Virus record (IMG/VR): IMGVR_UViG_3300028388_001303
Coordinates: 1-43,895 of that record
DNA from: a virus
Length of the DNA stretch: 43,895 nt
Direction: 5' to 3' (one strand)
Both the position numbers and the translations under genes were made by a program. Positions 16,765 through 26,628 of the stretch are shown here, in pieces; the first letter of the stretch is position 1, and the number at the start of each line of letters is the position of its first letter. The notes under the pieces are model-generated. The model worked only from the letters and a program-made list of their open reading frames with translations, did no database searches and was not told the DNA's origin.

Positions 16765-18050
16765 GCTGGAATGCAGGTCTTGCCAACATGGCCGAAGGGA
16801 AGTCAATCGAAATCGCGGAGAGAATGCAACAGGAGCTTCTTGCGATGCGGGAGGAAAATCTCGCCCGTGTTCGAGGAGAGATCGACGTACAAACCATGAA
16901 GGAGAAAGGGAAACTTCGCAGTGAGTGGAGCAAGGTTGGTCAGATTCCCGGATTGTGGCAGAACGCTGCCGGTGAAACCATAAGCTACAGTCCGAGAGGT
17001 GGGGGCGGAGGCGGAGGCAGCGGCGGGACCGGCAAGGTGCCGAGCTGGGCGACGACAATGCTCGATAAGCTGCGCGGAGAGAGGACCGCTCTCGCAAAGT
17101 CTTATGCCGAAGCAGAAGACCCTGACGCCAAGGCAACGCTCGGGGTCCTTCTGGATGACGTTGATCGGGAGTATCAGTTCAGGCTTGAGCAGTTCGGCTT
17201 TGGGATGCCGGGAGGCCAGCAAGGAGGCGGACAGCAGGGGCCGGTCGGGTTTGGTGGAGAGAGAATCACCCCAAATGTCCGGGTTGGAACGCCTAAGGAC
17301 ACCATTGGCACGGAGGCAAAGCCTCTCTTGAGCAATGCGGGTGGTCCACCTGTAGCCGGGGAGCAACCGAAACCGACGATTGATGACGCATTTAATGAGG
17401 CGCTTGAAAAAGAGCCATCGTCAATCACAAACCTCTGGAGCGGAGAGGCCAGCAAGCCAGAAGAAAAGCCGAAGCCGTACCGTGACCTATACGGAGAAGA
17501 GAACCCACTTGTCAGAATGCAGAGTCAGGCACGCTTAGGCTATGAGCGCAACACGGAAGCTGCATCCAGCAAGAGAAAAGCTCAGGCAATTTCTGAGGCA
17601 GAAAAGGCTGCGCCAATTCTTCTCGAGAAGGGGTATAGCGAGGACGAGATCATTGACTATACAGAGAAGCGTTACCCGGAACTCGGACAGGAGAATTTAG
17701 AATCGCTGCGTTCTGGATACACCGGGAGGGCCGGTCGTGGCAAATCATACCGTAACCCTCTTCTGTATGGACAGCCAGACGAGCCATACGACAAAGAGTA
17801 TTATGATTCGCTTTCATACAAACTCAACAGAGGTTCTGGACGACCCAGACCCGGCGTCGATCCCAAAACAGGAGCGGACCCAAGAGATCAGGAGATCAAC
17901 ATGGGCCAGCTTAGTGCGACTGCCAGACGAATGGCTTCGCAGGGCTACTCAAGAGAGGCATTCCTTAACTGGTTTGAAGGAAATTTCCCTAAAGCATCGA
18001 GACGCGAGCGGCAGTTCGCTATTGATGAATTCGATAGTGCAGTACAGTAG
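16761..18050 (+). CDS. Linker-rich virion protein
   Basis: 429 residues. A helical start (1-50), a seven-glycine linker near residue 79, a helix around 95-150, a Gly/Gln-rich flexible stretch (150-172), the shared AKPLLSNA motif near residue 190 followed by PPVAGE, an acidic linker, then a C-terminal helical half with a short two-fold repeat (GYSEDEIIDYTEKRYP near 290 and GYSREAFLNWFEGNFP near 400). The two similar elements look like copies of a small helical domain. No enzyme motif. Probably an internal virion component. Confidence 0.6.
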   Translation: MSWNAGLANMAEGKSIEIAERMQQELLAMREENLARVRGEIDVQTMKEKGKLRSEWSKVGQIPGLWQNAAGETISYSPRGGGGGGGSGGTGKVPSWATTMLDKLRGERTALAKSYAEAEDPDAKATLGVLLDDVDREYQFRLEQFGFGMPGGQQGGGQQGPVGFGGERITPNVRVGTPKDTIGTEAKPLLSNAGGPPVAGEQPKPTIDDAFNEALEKEPSSITNLWSGEASKPEEKPKPYRDLYGEENPLVRMQSQARLGYERNTEAASSKRKAQAISEAEKAAPILLEKGYSEDEIIDYTEKRYPELGQENLESLRSGYTGRAGRGKSYRNPLLYGQPDEPYDKEYYDSLSYKLNRGSGRPRPGVDPKTGADPRDQEINMGQLSATARRMASQGYSREAFLNWFEGNFPKASRRERQFAIDEFDSAVQ

Positions 18051-18058
18051 GTGACATC

Positions 18059-18673
18059 ATGAAGCAGGTCGGATACCCGAATATGCAGAGACGCGCTGGA
18101 GTTAATGATCTGGATCAATACAACGGCCAGCGTAATATCAATAAAGCGCTTAACACGAGTAAGCAGATTCAGGATCGCGGGGGGCAGAAGAACCCAGCAA
18201 CGGAGATCGTCTCCCCGCAGTTTTCTGAACCACGCCCGCTACTCAACGGCACCGTGGCTGGTGAGACCCTCCGTGAAATGGAGACCGCGAGGGCGCAATC
18301 GCCGCTCAGGACTCCCGGCAATGGGCCTGTCAAACAGCCACCACAGACCCCGGAGCAGCAGCGGCAGCGTTACATGCAGCAGCAGCAAAAGGCAATTGGA
18401 CTCAACAAAACGCAGGAGGACGTTCTGCGTCAGCAGACCAAGATGATGCAGAATGCTGAGATGACACGTGGCGTGCAGCCAGTAAAGGAGCAGAAGAAAG
18501 CGGGGCTGAGACAGTTGTTCGCCCGCGTCAGGACTGGAAACGTCACGCCCGAGCAGGCAGAAGACGCGATCATGACGAGCAATCAGTTTTCCAGAGAGGA
18601 GAGGCGCAAGCTCCTGATGTATATGTGGCAGAATCAGGAGAAGTTCCAGCAGTCGAAGCAGTTCGGAATGTAA
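18059..18673 (+). CDS. Basic Gln-rich virion-associated protein
   Basis: 204 residues, rich in Q, R and P with long polar stretches (residues 95-125) and a helical, basic C-terminus. Contains PRPLLNGTVAGE near residues 59-70, which matches the PLLSNA/VAGE pair of the neighbour upstream. Function unknown; position directly before the giant protein suggests it is packaged or needed to assemble that protein. Confidence 0.6.
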   Translation: MKQVGYPNMQRRAGVNDLDQYNGQRNINKALNTSKQIQDRGGQKNPATEIVSPQFSEPRPLLNGTVAGETLREMETARAQSPLRTPGNGPVKQPPQTPEQQRQRYMQQQQKAIGLNKTQEDVLRQQTKMMQNAEMTRGVQPVKEQKKAGLRQLFARVRTGNVTPEQAEDAIMTSNQFSREERRKLLMYMWQNQEKFQQSKQFGM

Positions 18674-18696
18674 TCACTTAACACGAGACAACCTGA

Positions 18697-21600
18697 ATGG
18701 CACTTCTCGACAATCGCTTTATTACGCCCACCGAAGAAGCCTTCGGCTCACCGTCGCCCTATACATCTCTCAGGGATCGGATGGATGCGGCCTCAAATGC
18801 GGCAGCTCAAAAAAACGCAGAACCTCCTGAGGTTCAGGGTGACTGGGGCGCAGGGTGGGATGTTGGCGTCGAGTCGCTGTTCGGCTTGTGGGACGCATCA
18901 CTTGCTGCCATTGGCGATGTCATCGGCGACGATGAAATGCGTGACAAGAACATCGAGTCATTTCAGGCCCGCAATCGCCGCATCGAAGAGCTTTCGGCTG
19001 GCCGGGTTACAGATATTGATTATGTCTTTGCTCCAGAGAACGACGAAAAGTTCGGGTCTTTCATCGACTACGCGCAATACACGCTCGGACAACTCGCTCC
19101 GTTCGCACTCGAGTCCGTTTCAGCCGCCATAGCTGGCGCGGCAATTGGCTCGGCTCTAGGCCCCGGAGGCGGAACCGTTGCTGGCGGGCTGGTTGGCCTT
19201 GTCGGTAAGGGCGCACTCAAGCAATCCATCATCAAGTATGCCAAGGGCGAGGTTATGGATGAGGCGCAGGAGCTTGCCGCAAAGAATGCAATCAAAAACA
19301 TCTACGGCACTGGCGCAATGGCGCTTGCCAACTATTCAATCGGCGTCGGCGACGTTTATCAGACGACAGTTGAGGCTGGCGATCCGTCACCCGGAATGGC
19401 TTTCTCACGCGCAATTCCGTATGCAGCAATGGACACCGTGGCTGACGCGATCGGGATCGGTAGGTTTCTCAGGGCTGGCAAGGGAGGCGCTTTGTCCCGT
19501 GCGGGAAAGGGAGCTGCTGGGCAGGCTGGTGTTGAGGGCTTAACAGAAGCTGGTCAGGAAGAAATCCTGATCCAGACACGCGCTGAGCTTGACCCGAACT
19601 TCAATGCTAATAGCGCCGAGGCTTGGAAGCAACGACGCAATGCGTTCGCAGCCGGAGCGCTTGGCGGCACTGTCACAGGCGCTGCCGGTGGCATCATTCA
19701 AGGGAGAGAGGTAGAGCAAACTCAACCGCCACCCCCAGCGGCAGATCAACCGACACCCCCAGCGGCAGACCAGCCGTTCGTTGGCCCGCCACGTCCGATT
19801 GAAGGCCCACCACGTCCGATTGAAGGCCCGCCACGTCCGATTGAAGGACCACCAGCTCCGCTCGTGGGTCCGCCAGCTCCGCTCGTGGGTCCGCCTCGCC
19901 CGATTGAAGGGCCGTCACCGCAAGGCAGGATTGCCACAAAGGTCATGAGCACCGACTCTCTTGTTGGCGCGACAGTGAATGCACTCAGCGAAGTTGAGCG
20001 TCAGAAGCGCTTAGTTGAGGTGACGAGGCGTCGATTCGCCAGAAAGAAGAGGGAGGCCAAGGCAGTCAGGGAGCAGAATAGCAGGCTCACTGCGCGTGAG
20101 CTTGTTGAGCGCAAGCGACTTCGCCAGCATGGCCGTGACAACGAGGGCGAAAAGACAACAGCACTCCCAACAGGGATGCGCGAGCGCCTGCGTGACGCGC
20201 TGGATGCGGATAAAAGACGCGCCACTTTCGAGCAGATGGAAGCCGACCTTGCCGCACGCAAGCGCAAAGACACCGAGCGAGCCTACAGCCCCGGCGACGA
20301 GATTCCCGGTGGGCAGTACCGTGAAGACAGTAAACGCGCAGGGGTAAAATACCTAGCCAAGAGAGTCGAAGGGAAAACCCCTAAACTGCGCAAACGTCTT
20401 GACGAGCTGAGGGCGCAGAGAAGAGCCGCTCAGGGCAAAGAAGCAAAGGCGACCACTCCTCAACCAGTTGAGACGCAGCAGCCACCGACCACTCCCCCTG
20501 CTGGACCGACCACTCCTCCTGCTGGACCGACCACTCCTCCTGCTGAGCCTCCTGCTCCTCCTGCTGAGCCTCCTGCTCCTCCTGCACAAGAGACTCAACC
20601 CACAGAAGACATCACACCAGAGCCAGTTGAGACGAGTGATACTGAAGCTCAGAAGGCCGTTGCTCCGAACAAACAGAAGAGGAAAGCTCCGGGCCTTTAC
20701 GAGTACAACGGTTGGGAAATCGAGAAGATGGGCCGCAAGAAGTGGCAGATGCGGCCACTCGGCACTGATGAATGGACGGATGCTGCTCCCACTTTGACAG
20801 AAGCCAAGGCGATGATCGACGGCTTTGAGGGGACCGATGCCGACCCGAATGTTCAGGCGCGGCAAGAGCAGGCCCCAGTCGAAGACGAGGTTGTTGAGCA
20901 AACGGAGGACTTCGCACCAACAGACACAGAGGAAAAGAAGCCGAAGGCGAAGAAGAGCAAAACGGCGGAACTGAATGAGTCCATGAAAAGGAAGAAGCAG
21001 CCCCAAGCTGAGCCTGAACCTGAGCCTGAGCCTGCCACTGAGCCTGAGCCTGCCACTGAGCCTGAGCCTGCCACTGAGCCTGAGCGCGATTCTTTTGGAG
21101 TGTTTGTCACGCCACGTGAAGAACGGGCAGACCCGGCTGATGACGCAAGACTTTATTACGTCAATGGCAGAAGGATTAGGGGCTTGAAGCAAGCTACCGA
21201 GGAAGCGAACGACCTCACTGGTCGGGATGATGTAAACCTGTCTGGCCTGCGCACCGGAACCAATGGAGAAGTAACCTTGTTTGACAAGGAAGGGAATGAG
21301 GTCAAGGTCACGATCGACCCACCAAAGGTAAGGACCAGACTCGTCCGCGAAAACGGGTTCATGGTAGAGAAGCGCGACACTCGTCATCAATTGACCAGCA
21401 AGGAGAAGAAGGAACAGCGCAAGAAGAACGAAGAGAAGCGCAAGGCAATCCGTGCTGGCGTCGAGGATAAGGAAGTTGCGCAAGAGATGCGCAAGCAGCA
21501 GCAAGAAGAGCGTGAAGCTGGAAAGACCATCGAGACCATACCGGCGAATGAGGTTAAATCAAACACGGCAATTCTCCAGAACAGGATCAAGTACCTGAAG

Positions 21601-24600
21601 AACATCAAGCAGGGCGGAAGCAGGGACATTGCTGACAAGGCGCTGATCGACATGATGCGAGAGCTGAGGAAGCTGAACCCCGGCTATATCGAAATGGATG
21701 CGGTGGATAGGTACGCAAAGACAGGAGAGCTTGATATCACTGTCTTCGCTGTTGATATCGATATCGATGACGCTATCAGCAACAATCCGTCTGAAGTAGA
21801 CGTTGAGTGGATTCCTGCAACACAGGAGGAGATGCCTGAAGTATCGAAGGCGATGGACGCGAAGCCATCTGTCTCTCAAGCAAACCACTTCAGCCCACTG
21901 TTTAATGAGTACAGGAACACGATGGCATCCGTCATTAACTCATTAATTGAAGCTGGTATGCCGGTCTCCATGTTCAAGTCGATTAACCTTTTCGGGTCAA
22001 CGTCCATCAAGACCGGGGCGCTACACAACCCGCAATATAGATACGTCGCCCCTCACGACAATGTTTTGACTAGGGCTGGCACTGGCGACCCTGACGCGCA
22101 GAACCTCCTGATGCGGTACATGGCGCATGAGATGTGGCACAGCATCGAGATCGACGAGAGCGGAATCTCCATGTCGGAGGATAGCCCTCTATTCGCCTTT
22201 ACTTATGATCCTGAAACCTCTGAATTTACAGGTGGGGACATTATCGCAGAGGCCTACAACGAGTTCGTGACAGACGCGAATGGACTCAGCGGATTCTTCC
22301 AGTATCCTTTTAATAAGGTAGAGTGGGAGCACGACAAAAGGAATGGACGCTGGATTAAATATGAGGTATTCGCGCAGCTTGGTGCGTTATACTCAACATC
22401 ACCAACACTAATGCAGCGTGCGATGCCAAAATCGTATGCTTATATGGAGGGAGTTCTCAATGCCTACCGTGATCAAGACACCACAGAAAATCGCACGCCG
22501 TCTGAAGTTCGTGAAGCAATACGAGGAGCGATTCAATCACCCGATACCGGGGTACGCACTGGACAAGGAGAACCTGTCGGAGATACTGGAGTCGGCACTC
22601 GAGTCGAACGAGCCGATCAAAGAGTGGATGGACTACCCATTCCCGCATGGCGGCGATCTGGCCCTGAGCTGAAGCGGTCTGACATATCTGTCAGCATTAC
22701 AACTGCAACCGATCGCATTGAAAGCATTGCAAAACTACTCAAGGATTTCAATGATGGGGCTGACTGGGCAGGGAGAAAGGTTATCGATATTGGGAAGCGT
22801 GCGCTTAACGAACTATTTGGCAGTCAAATGGGAATCACATATACTGCTGACGGCGGACTCGGGGTATACGGAGGCGATGTCGAGCCGACGATTGTTCTCG
22901 ATATGTCTTTCCCCGGCAAAGATGCTCAGGCTGTCTTTGCGCGTCTTGTTGGGTTTGCTGAGCACTTCAAGCAGTTAGAGTTTTATGTGCGCGAGTCAGC
23001 AGAGCCGGGAACCGATGTCGGCCATGTCTATGAAGACGGCACATACAACACAATTGCTTACAGGTTCGGGGTCGCCCGTGAGCTTAGCGTGGATGAAGTC
23101 AATGAGATCATAGAAAAGTCAGGACTATATGGACTCACGGCAACGCCGCAATACCTAGAAGCCTATTATGTAGGAGACCCAAATGATAAAGCAGCAATCG
23201 AAGCCTTCAAGCAAAGCGCAAGAACAATCAGAGAATCCCTTGGCGAAAATGCACAGGGAGTTGATACAAGAATTCAGAGATTCAGGTCTTACGGTGAACG
23301 AGGAACAGACGCCCTCGTCAAATACGAAGACGTGGAGCGTGACTATGCGATCGACCCAAAAAGGGAAGTAGGGGCTTACACAGCCGAGCGCATCAGCAGC
23401 ATCTATAATGAGTATGCCGCTATCTCTCCTGACCAGAGCGTCAATGCCTACATCGCAACGATCAACCCAGCCGATTTCATAGAGGCCACGACGCCCCCGC
23501 TCTTTCAGGGCAGGATCAATCAAGGCGTTGAGCCTGTCAACATTGACAAGCTGCGCAGCCTTCTTGGCGACACACCTCGACTGCTTGTCACGTATGACCG
23601 TAAGACTGGCCGCTACCACATTGACAACCACGAGGGGCGGCACAGGCTTGAGGCGCTTGCCCGCATGGGTGTTAAGGAAGTGCCTGTTGTTATCGAGAAG
23701 ACCATCGGATACAACTCGAGATATAATGACGCAACGGACCAATTCTCTCTGCCATATGAAGGCAAGCTCTACCCGCAAAGCGGCGGAGTTGGCATCGGCA
23801 TTGGCAGCAAGGAACTTTCTTGGAGCAACGCGCTACCGATAAAATTCTCCACTCAAGAGTTAGCTAGTGAATATCACGGATCGGGTGATCTGTTCTTCAT
23901 CACGGAGATGAGCGACAACAACGTCAACCTCGAGATCAATGAGGGCGACACGCAAGCTGTCCAGCAGAACGATGTTTCAAGTCACGACCCCAATATCGAG
24001 AAGCGATTCAAAGCTGCTCAGGGCGGCTTATCCGGATATAAATCCATTGGGAAGGGCTTTGCCAATTTAATGCAATTCCTTTGGGAAGGTATCTCGAAGC
24101 ACTACCCGACACTCCCGAACACGTCCGAATTTGCTCAAGCATTCAATAGTCTCCGCGCATTTGAGAGCGCCCCTGAGGCGGCTGGCGAAGAAGCGATCAG
24201 GGTTTTGAAGAATATCGTTGGCGGGTTATCTTCCTCGCAGTACAACCTGTTCGAGCGCAAGGTGGTAATAGACAACCTCATGTATAACTTGAGGAAAGGG
24301 TACGATCTCCCATTCGGCTACACTGAGGCCAGCTTTCTCCGCGACAAGGCCAAGATCGATGCTGTTGTTGCCAATCAACCAGAAGTAAAAGCAGCTCTCG
24401 ACAAGCGCAACGAGTTCATCAAAACGCTCGGGAATAAACTGGTCAGTGCTGGCGTGCTGGCGAAGGAGCAACTGGCTAACCCATATTACTTTCATCATCA
24501 GGTGCTTCAGTACGCAGCGATGAAGGACTCAATGGGTATCGGCGCAGCAAGGCTGAAGACTCCGAAGTCGCCCTACTCGTTTGGCCGGAAGGGAAGTGAG

Positions 24601-26628
24601 CTGGACATCAACGCCAACTATCTCGAGGTCGAGTATCAGTTCATCCAGATGGCACTGACTGATCTCAAGGCAAACCAGACCATTAATGATATCAAGGCGG
24701 CTTACGATAAAACGCCAGAGTTCCGTGAGCGTGCAAAGGAGCTTGGCGTAACACTGAGCGAAGCGGTCAAGGCATCTCAAGACTTCACCATCTGGCGACC
24801 AGACAAGGGCCGCTTCTTCTTTCTCGGGAAGTCCATCGGCGAGAAAGCTGCCGAACGTCTTCACGAATTAATGACAGACCCGCAGTACCAGCTTAAAGGG
24901 ATTGACCCAGTTGAGCTGGAGAAGGTCGCCAAGGGCGTGAAAGAGCAGATGATGGCAGGGACGCTGAAACCGGGCATTGTCATCAAGAAGGAGCTTGCCG
25001 CTACGATGGATAACATCAGGCGCACCCCGGACCAATCATTCTTTGATCACATATTTGCCAGACCGCTGAAGATGTGGAAGCAGTGGACCCTGATCTCGCC
25101 TCGAAGGGTGCTAAAGTACAACATCAATAACATCTCTGGCGACCTTGACGCGATCATTGCTGGCCAGCCACGTGTACTGAAAAAACTACCACAAGCCATT
25201 AAGGAATTATGGAATGTTATGGAGAAAGGTGGTGAGCCTAGCCAGACCTACCGCGATGCGGTAGAGCGCGGCGTCTTTGCATCAGGCTACAGCGTGCAGG
25301 AGATTCCAGAGATCGCCCAGCTTGACCAGTTTCAAGACTTTGCTTCAAGCCTGAAGGACACCGGCCCGAGTCTCGGCAAAGCCGTCATGAAGTTCTGGCG
25401 GAAGTCGAAGGACTACACTCAGTTTCGAGAAAACTGGATGCGCTACGCAGCTTACCTGCACTATGTCGAGCTGCTCGAGCAAGGCGTTGAGGCCAGTGAC
25501 AAGAGAATTGGCTATGGCGCATCGCTAAAGCAGATGGTAGATGGAGAGCCGGACGCGAGAAACAAGGCCGCTCTTCTTGCGCGTGATCTGGTAGGTGATT
25601 ATGGTGCGATCTCATACTTCGGTGAGGAACTGCGGACAAAAGTCATCCCGTTCTACAGTTGGATGGAGATCAACACGAAGCGATACGTCAGGTTCACGCG
25701 CAACGCATGGGGGCAAGGGGTAGGTAAGGGCGGCGTCACGTCAGCCTACATAACGGCAGCGCTTTTTAGCAGGATGTTCGTGCTGTATGGACTGGTCAAG
25801 CTCTTCAATAACATGTTCTTCGGCGAAGAGGAAGAGGAGCTTGCAACCATTGACCGTATCAAGCTGCACGTCAATCTTGGCCGCAACAGCGACGGCGAGG
25901 TGGTTCTCCTGAAGACGCAGGGTGCCCTCTCTGACATGGCCGGATGGATCGGACTTGAGAATGTATGGGCTGCACTAGATGGAATAGAGAGCGGCATGGT
26001 GACGTGGAGTGACATTGCCGCCGAGATCGCAAAGGCACCCGTCAACAAGATCACTTCAGGACTCACGCCAATTATCAAGACGCCGATCGAGATGATGTCA
26101 GGCGTCTCGTGGTTTCCGGATATCTTCAACCCGCGCCCGATCCGCGACAAGTGGAGGGAAAGCTGGAGACTGTTCGCGCTTGAAAATGAATACGATATGT
26201 TCTTTAACAAGCCATCAAGGGGATATGCATCGTCGTTTCCAAAGCTGGTCGTTTATCAGCGCGACATTGGGGAGATCAACTATTATCGGGTCAAGGCGCT
26301 TGCGTCGGATTACAACAAGACAATCAAGGGCAAAGAAGGCTACTCGACATACACGACTGCCCGGTCTCAAGACTTGCGCTACTTCAAGATGGCTCAGAAG
26401 TACGGAGACAAAGAAGCAGAGGCTCGCTATCGGGAGAAGTTGATCGAGCACTATGGCGGATTAAAGGAGTTCCGCAAGGCGTACAAGGCCTCGATTAGGG
26501 CAGCTCACCCTCTTGGCTCCATCAACATGGGTGATCGCAAGGACTTCTTGGACCGCTTGTCAGCGCGAGACAAAGCAGCGCTTGAGAAGGCCAACGTCTG
26601 GTATGAGGAAGTGTTCAAGAAGAACTAG
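18697..26628 (+). CDS. Giant polyvalent virion protein with zinc-peptidase and ParB-like parts
   Basis: 2643 residues, likely ejected with the DNA. Regions: soluble start; Gly/Ala hydrophobic stretch (about 128-175); Pro repeats of VGPPRPIEG type (345-407); basic helix (433-478); PTTPPAG repeats (595-632); a P-E-P-A-T-E array (770-797); H1144-E-M-W-H1148 with downstream E1185, a likely zinc metallopeptidase; a disordered linker (1255-1330) that overlaps a nested gene; GRHR at 1647-1650 in a N-H-E-G-R-H-R-L-E-A-L context, as in ParB/Srx-like domains; then a helical C-terminal half with MWKQWTLISPRRVLKYNINN near 2125 and a hydrophobic span at 2348-2370. This build is that of the large polyvalent proteins (LPD domains) of phages and plasmids and of the giant proteins of Bcep22-like podophages. 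No RNA-polymerase motifs like those of N4 were seen. Its stop abuts the convergent leftward operon. Confidence 0.8.
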   Translation: MALLDNRFITPTEEAFGSPSPYTSLRDRMDAASNAAAQKNAEPPEVQGDWGAGWDVGVESLFGLWDASLAAIGDVIGDDEMRDKNIESFQARNRRIEELSAGRVTDIDYVFAPENDEKFGSFIDYAQYTLGQLAPFALESVSAAIAGAAIGSALGPGGGTVAGGLVGLVGKGALKQSIIKYAKGEVMDEAQELAAKNAIKNIYGTGAMALANYSIGVGDVYQTTVEAGDPSPGMAFSRAIPYAAMDTVADAIGIGRFLRAGKGGALSRAGKGAAGQAGVEGLTEAGQEEILIQTRAELDPNFNANSAEAWKQRRNAFAAGALGGTVTGAAGGIIQGREVEQTQPPPPAADQPTPPAADQPFVGPPRPIEGPPRPIEGPPRPIEGPPAPLVGPPAPLVGPPRPIEGPSPQGRIATKVMSTDSLVGATVNALSEVERQKRLVEVTRRRFARKKREAKAVREQNSRLTARELVERKRLRQHGRDNEGEKTTALPTGMRERLRDALDADKRRATFEQMEADLAARKRKDTERAYSPGDEIPGGQYREDSKRAGVKYLAKRVEGKTPKLRKRLDELRAQRRAAQGKEAKATTPQPVETQQPPTTPPAGPTTPPAGPTTPPAEPPAPPAEPPAPPAQETQPTEDITPEPVETSDTEAQKAVAPNKQKRKAPGLYEYNGWEIEKMGRKKWQMRPLGTDEWTDAAPTLTEAKAMIDGFEGTDADPNVQARQEQAPVEDEVVEQTEDFAPTDTEEKKPKAKKSKTAELNESMKRKKQPQAEPEPEPEPATEPEPATEPEPATEPERDSFGVFVTPREERADPADDARLYYVNGRRIRGLKQATEEANDLTGRDDVNLSGLRTGTNGEVTLFDKEGNEVKVTIDPPKVRTRLVRENGFMVEKRDTRHQLTSKEKKEQRKKNEEKRKAIRAGVEDKEVAQEMRKQQQEEREAGKTIETIPANEVKSNTAILQNRIKYLKNIKQGGSRDIADKALIDMMRELRKLNPGYIEMDAVDRYAKTGELDITVFAVDIDIDDAISNNPSEVDVEWIPATQEEMPEVSKAMDAKPSVSQANHFSPLFNEYRNTMASVINSLIEAGMPVSMFKSINLFGSTSIKTGALHNPQYRYVAPHDNVLTRAGTGDPDAQNLLMRYMAHEMWHSIEIDESGISMSEDSPLFAFTYDPETSEFTGGDIIAEAYNEFVTDANGLSGFFQYPFNKVEWEHDKRNGRWIKYEVFAQLGALYSTSPTLMQRAMPKSYAYMEGVLNAYRDQDTTENRTPSEVREAIRGAIQSPDTGVRTGQGEPVGDTGVGTRVERADQRVDGLPIPAWRRSGPELKRSDISVSITTATDRIESIAKLLKDFNDGADWAGRKVIDIGKRALNELFGSQMGITYTADGGLGVYGGDVEPTIVLDMSFPGKDAQAVFARLVGFAEHFKQLEFYVRESAEPGTDVGHVYEDGTYNTIAYRFGVARELSVDEVNEIIEKSGLYGLTATPQYLEAYYVGDPNDKAAIEAFKQSARTIRESLGENAQGVDTRIQRFRSYGERGTDALVKYEDVERDYAIDPKREVGAYTAERISSIYNEYAAISPDQSVNAYIATINPADFIEATTPPLFQGRINQGVEPVNIDKLRSLLGDTPRLLVTYDRKTGRYHIDNHEGRHRLEALARMGVKEVPVVIEKTIGYNSRYNDATDQFSLPYEGKLYPQSGGVGIGIGSKELSWSNALPIKFSTQELASEYHGSGDLFFITEMSDNNVNLEINEGDTQAVQQNDVSSHDPNIEKRFKAAQGGLSGYKSIGKGFANLMQFLWEGISKHYPTLPNTSEFAQAFNSLRAFESAPEAAGEEAIRVLKNIVGGLSSSQYNLFERKVVIDNLMYNLRKGYDLPFGYTEASFLRDKAKIDAVVANQPEVKAALDKRNEFIKTLGNKLVSAGVLAKEQLANPYYFHHQVLQYAAMKDSMGIGAARLKTPKSPYSFGRKGSELDINANYLEVEYQFIQMALTDLKANQTINDIKAAYDKTPEFRERAKELGVTLSEAVKASQDFTIWRPDKGRFFFLGKSIGEKAAERLHELMTDPQYQLKGIDPVELEKVAKGVKEQMMAGTLKPGIVIKKELAATMDNIRRTPDQSFFDHIFARPLKMWKQWTLISPRRVLKYNINNISGDLDAIIAGQPRVLKKLPQAIKELWNVMEKGGEPSQTYRDAVERGVFASGYSVQEIPEIAQLDQFQDFASSLKDTGPSLGKAVMKFWRKSKDYTQFRENWMRYAAYLHYVELLEQGVEASDKRIGYGASLKQMVDGEPDARNKAALLARDLVGDYGAISYFGEELRTKVIPFYSWMEINTKRYVRFTRNAWGQGVGKGGVTSAYITAALFSRMFVLYGLVKLFNNMFFGEEEEELATIDRIKLHVNLGRNSDGEVVLLKTQGALSDMAGWIGLENVWAALDGIESGMVTWSDIAAEIAKAPVNKITSGLTPIIKTPIEMMSGVSWFPDIFNPRPIRDKWRESWRLFALENEYDMFFNKPSRGYASSFPKLVVYQRDIGEINYYRVKALASDYNKTIKGKEGYSTYTTARSQDLRYFKMAQKYGDKEAEARYREKLIEHYGGLKEFRKAYKASIRAAHPLGSINMGDRKDFLDRLSARDKAALEKANVWYEEVFKKN
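19779..19917 (+). repeat. Proline-repeat coding arrays in the giant gene
   Basis: Short tandem units of about 21 bases encoding GPPRPIE or GPPAPLV, six to seven copies. Two further arrays of the same kind occur in this gene at about 20494-20583 (PTTPPAG and PAPPAE units) and 21007-21084 (alternating P-E-P-A-T-E). They separate domains and behave like flexible or extended linkers. Confidence 0.8.
22460..22672 (+). CDS. Nested 70-residue gene inside the giant gene, other frame
   Basis: ATG 22460 is preceded by GGAGGGAG at 22446-22453 with six bases between, and opens a 70-codon frame ending in TGA. By eye about three quarters of its codons end in G or C, while in the giant-gene frame over the same bases only about one third do. 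The peptide (MPTVIKTPQKIARRLKFVKQ, then RFNHPIPGYALDKENL and EWMDYPFPHGGDLALS) looks like a compact helical protein, whereas the host-gene frame here is a low-complexity G/R/E/T/P linker between two domains. All this supports a real overprinted gene. No function recognised. Confidence 0.65.
   Translation: MPTVIKTPQKIARRLKFVKQYEERFNHPIPGYALDKENLSEILESALESNEPIKEWMDYPFPHGGDLALS

Noticed and set aside
20353-21504. 383-codon minus-strand frame in the giant gene
   Set aside because: Produced by the proline-repeat DNA read backwards (RRLSRR and SGRL runs); not a credible protein.
18697-26628. N4-like virion RNA polymerase in the giant protein
   Set aside because: No T7/N4 polymerase catalytic motifs were found; the motifs present are those of polyvalent proteins.
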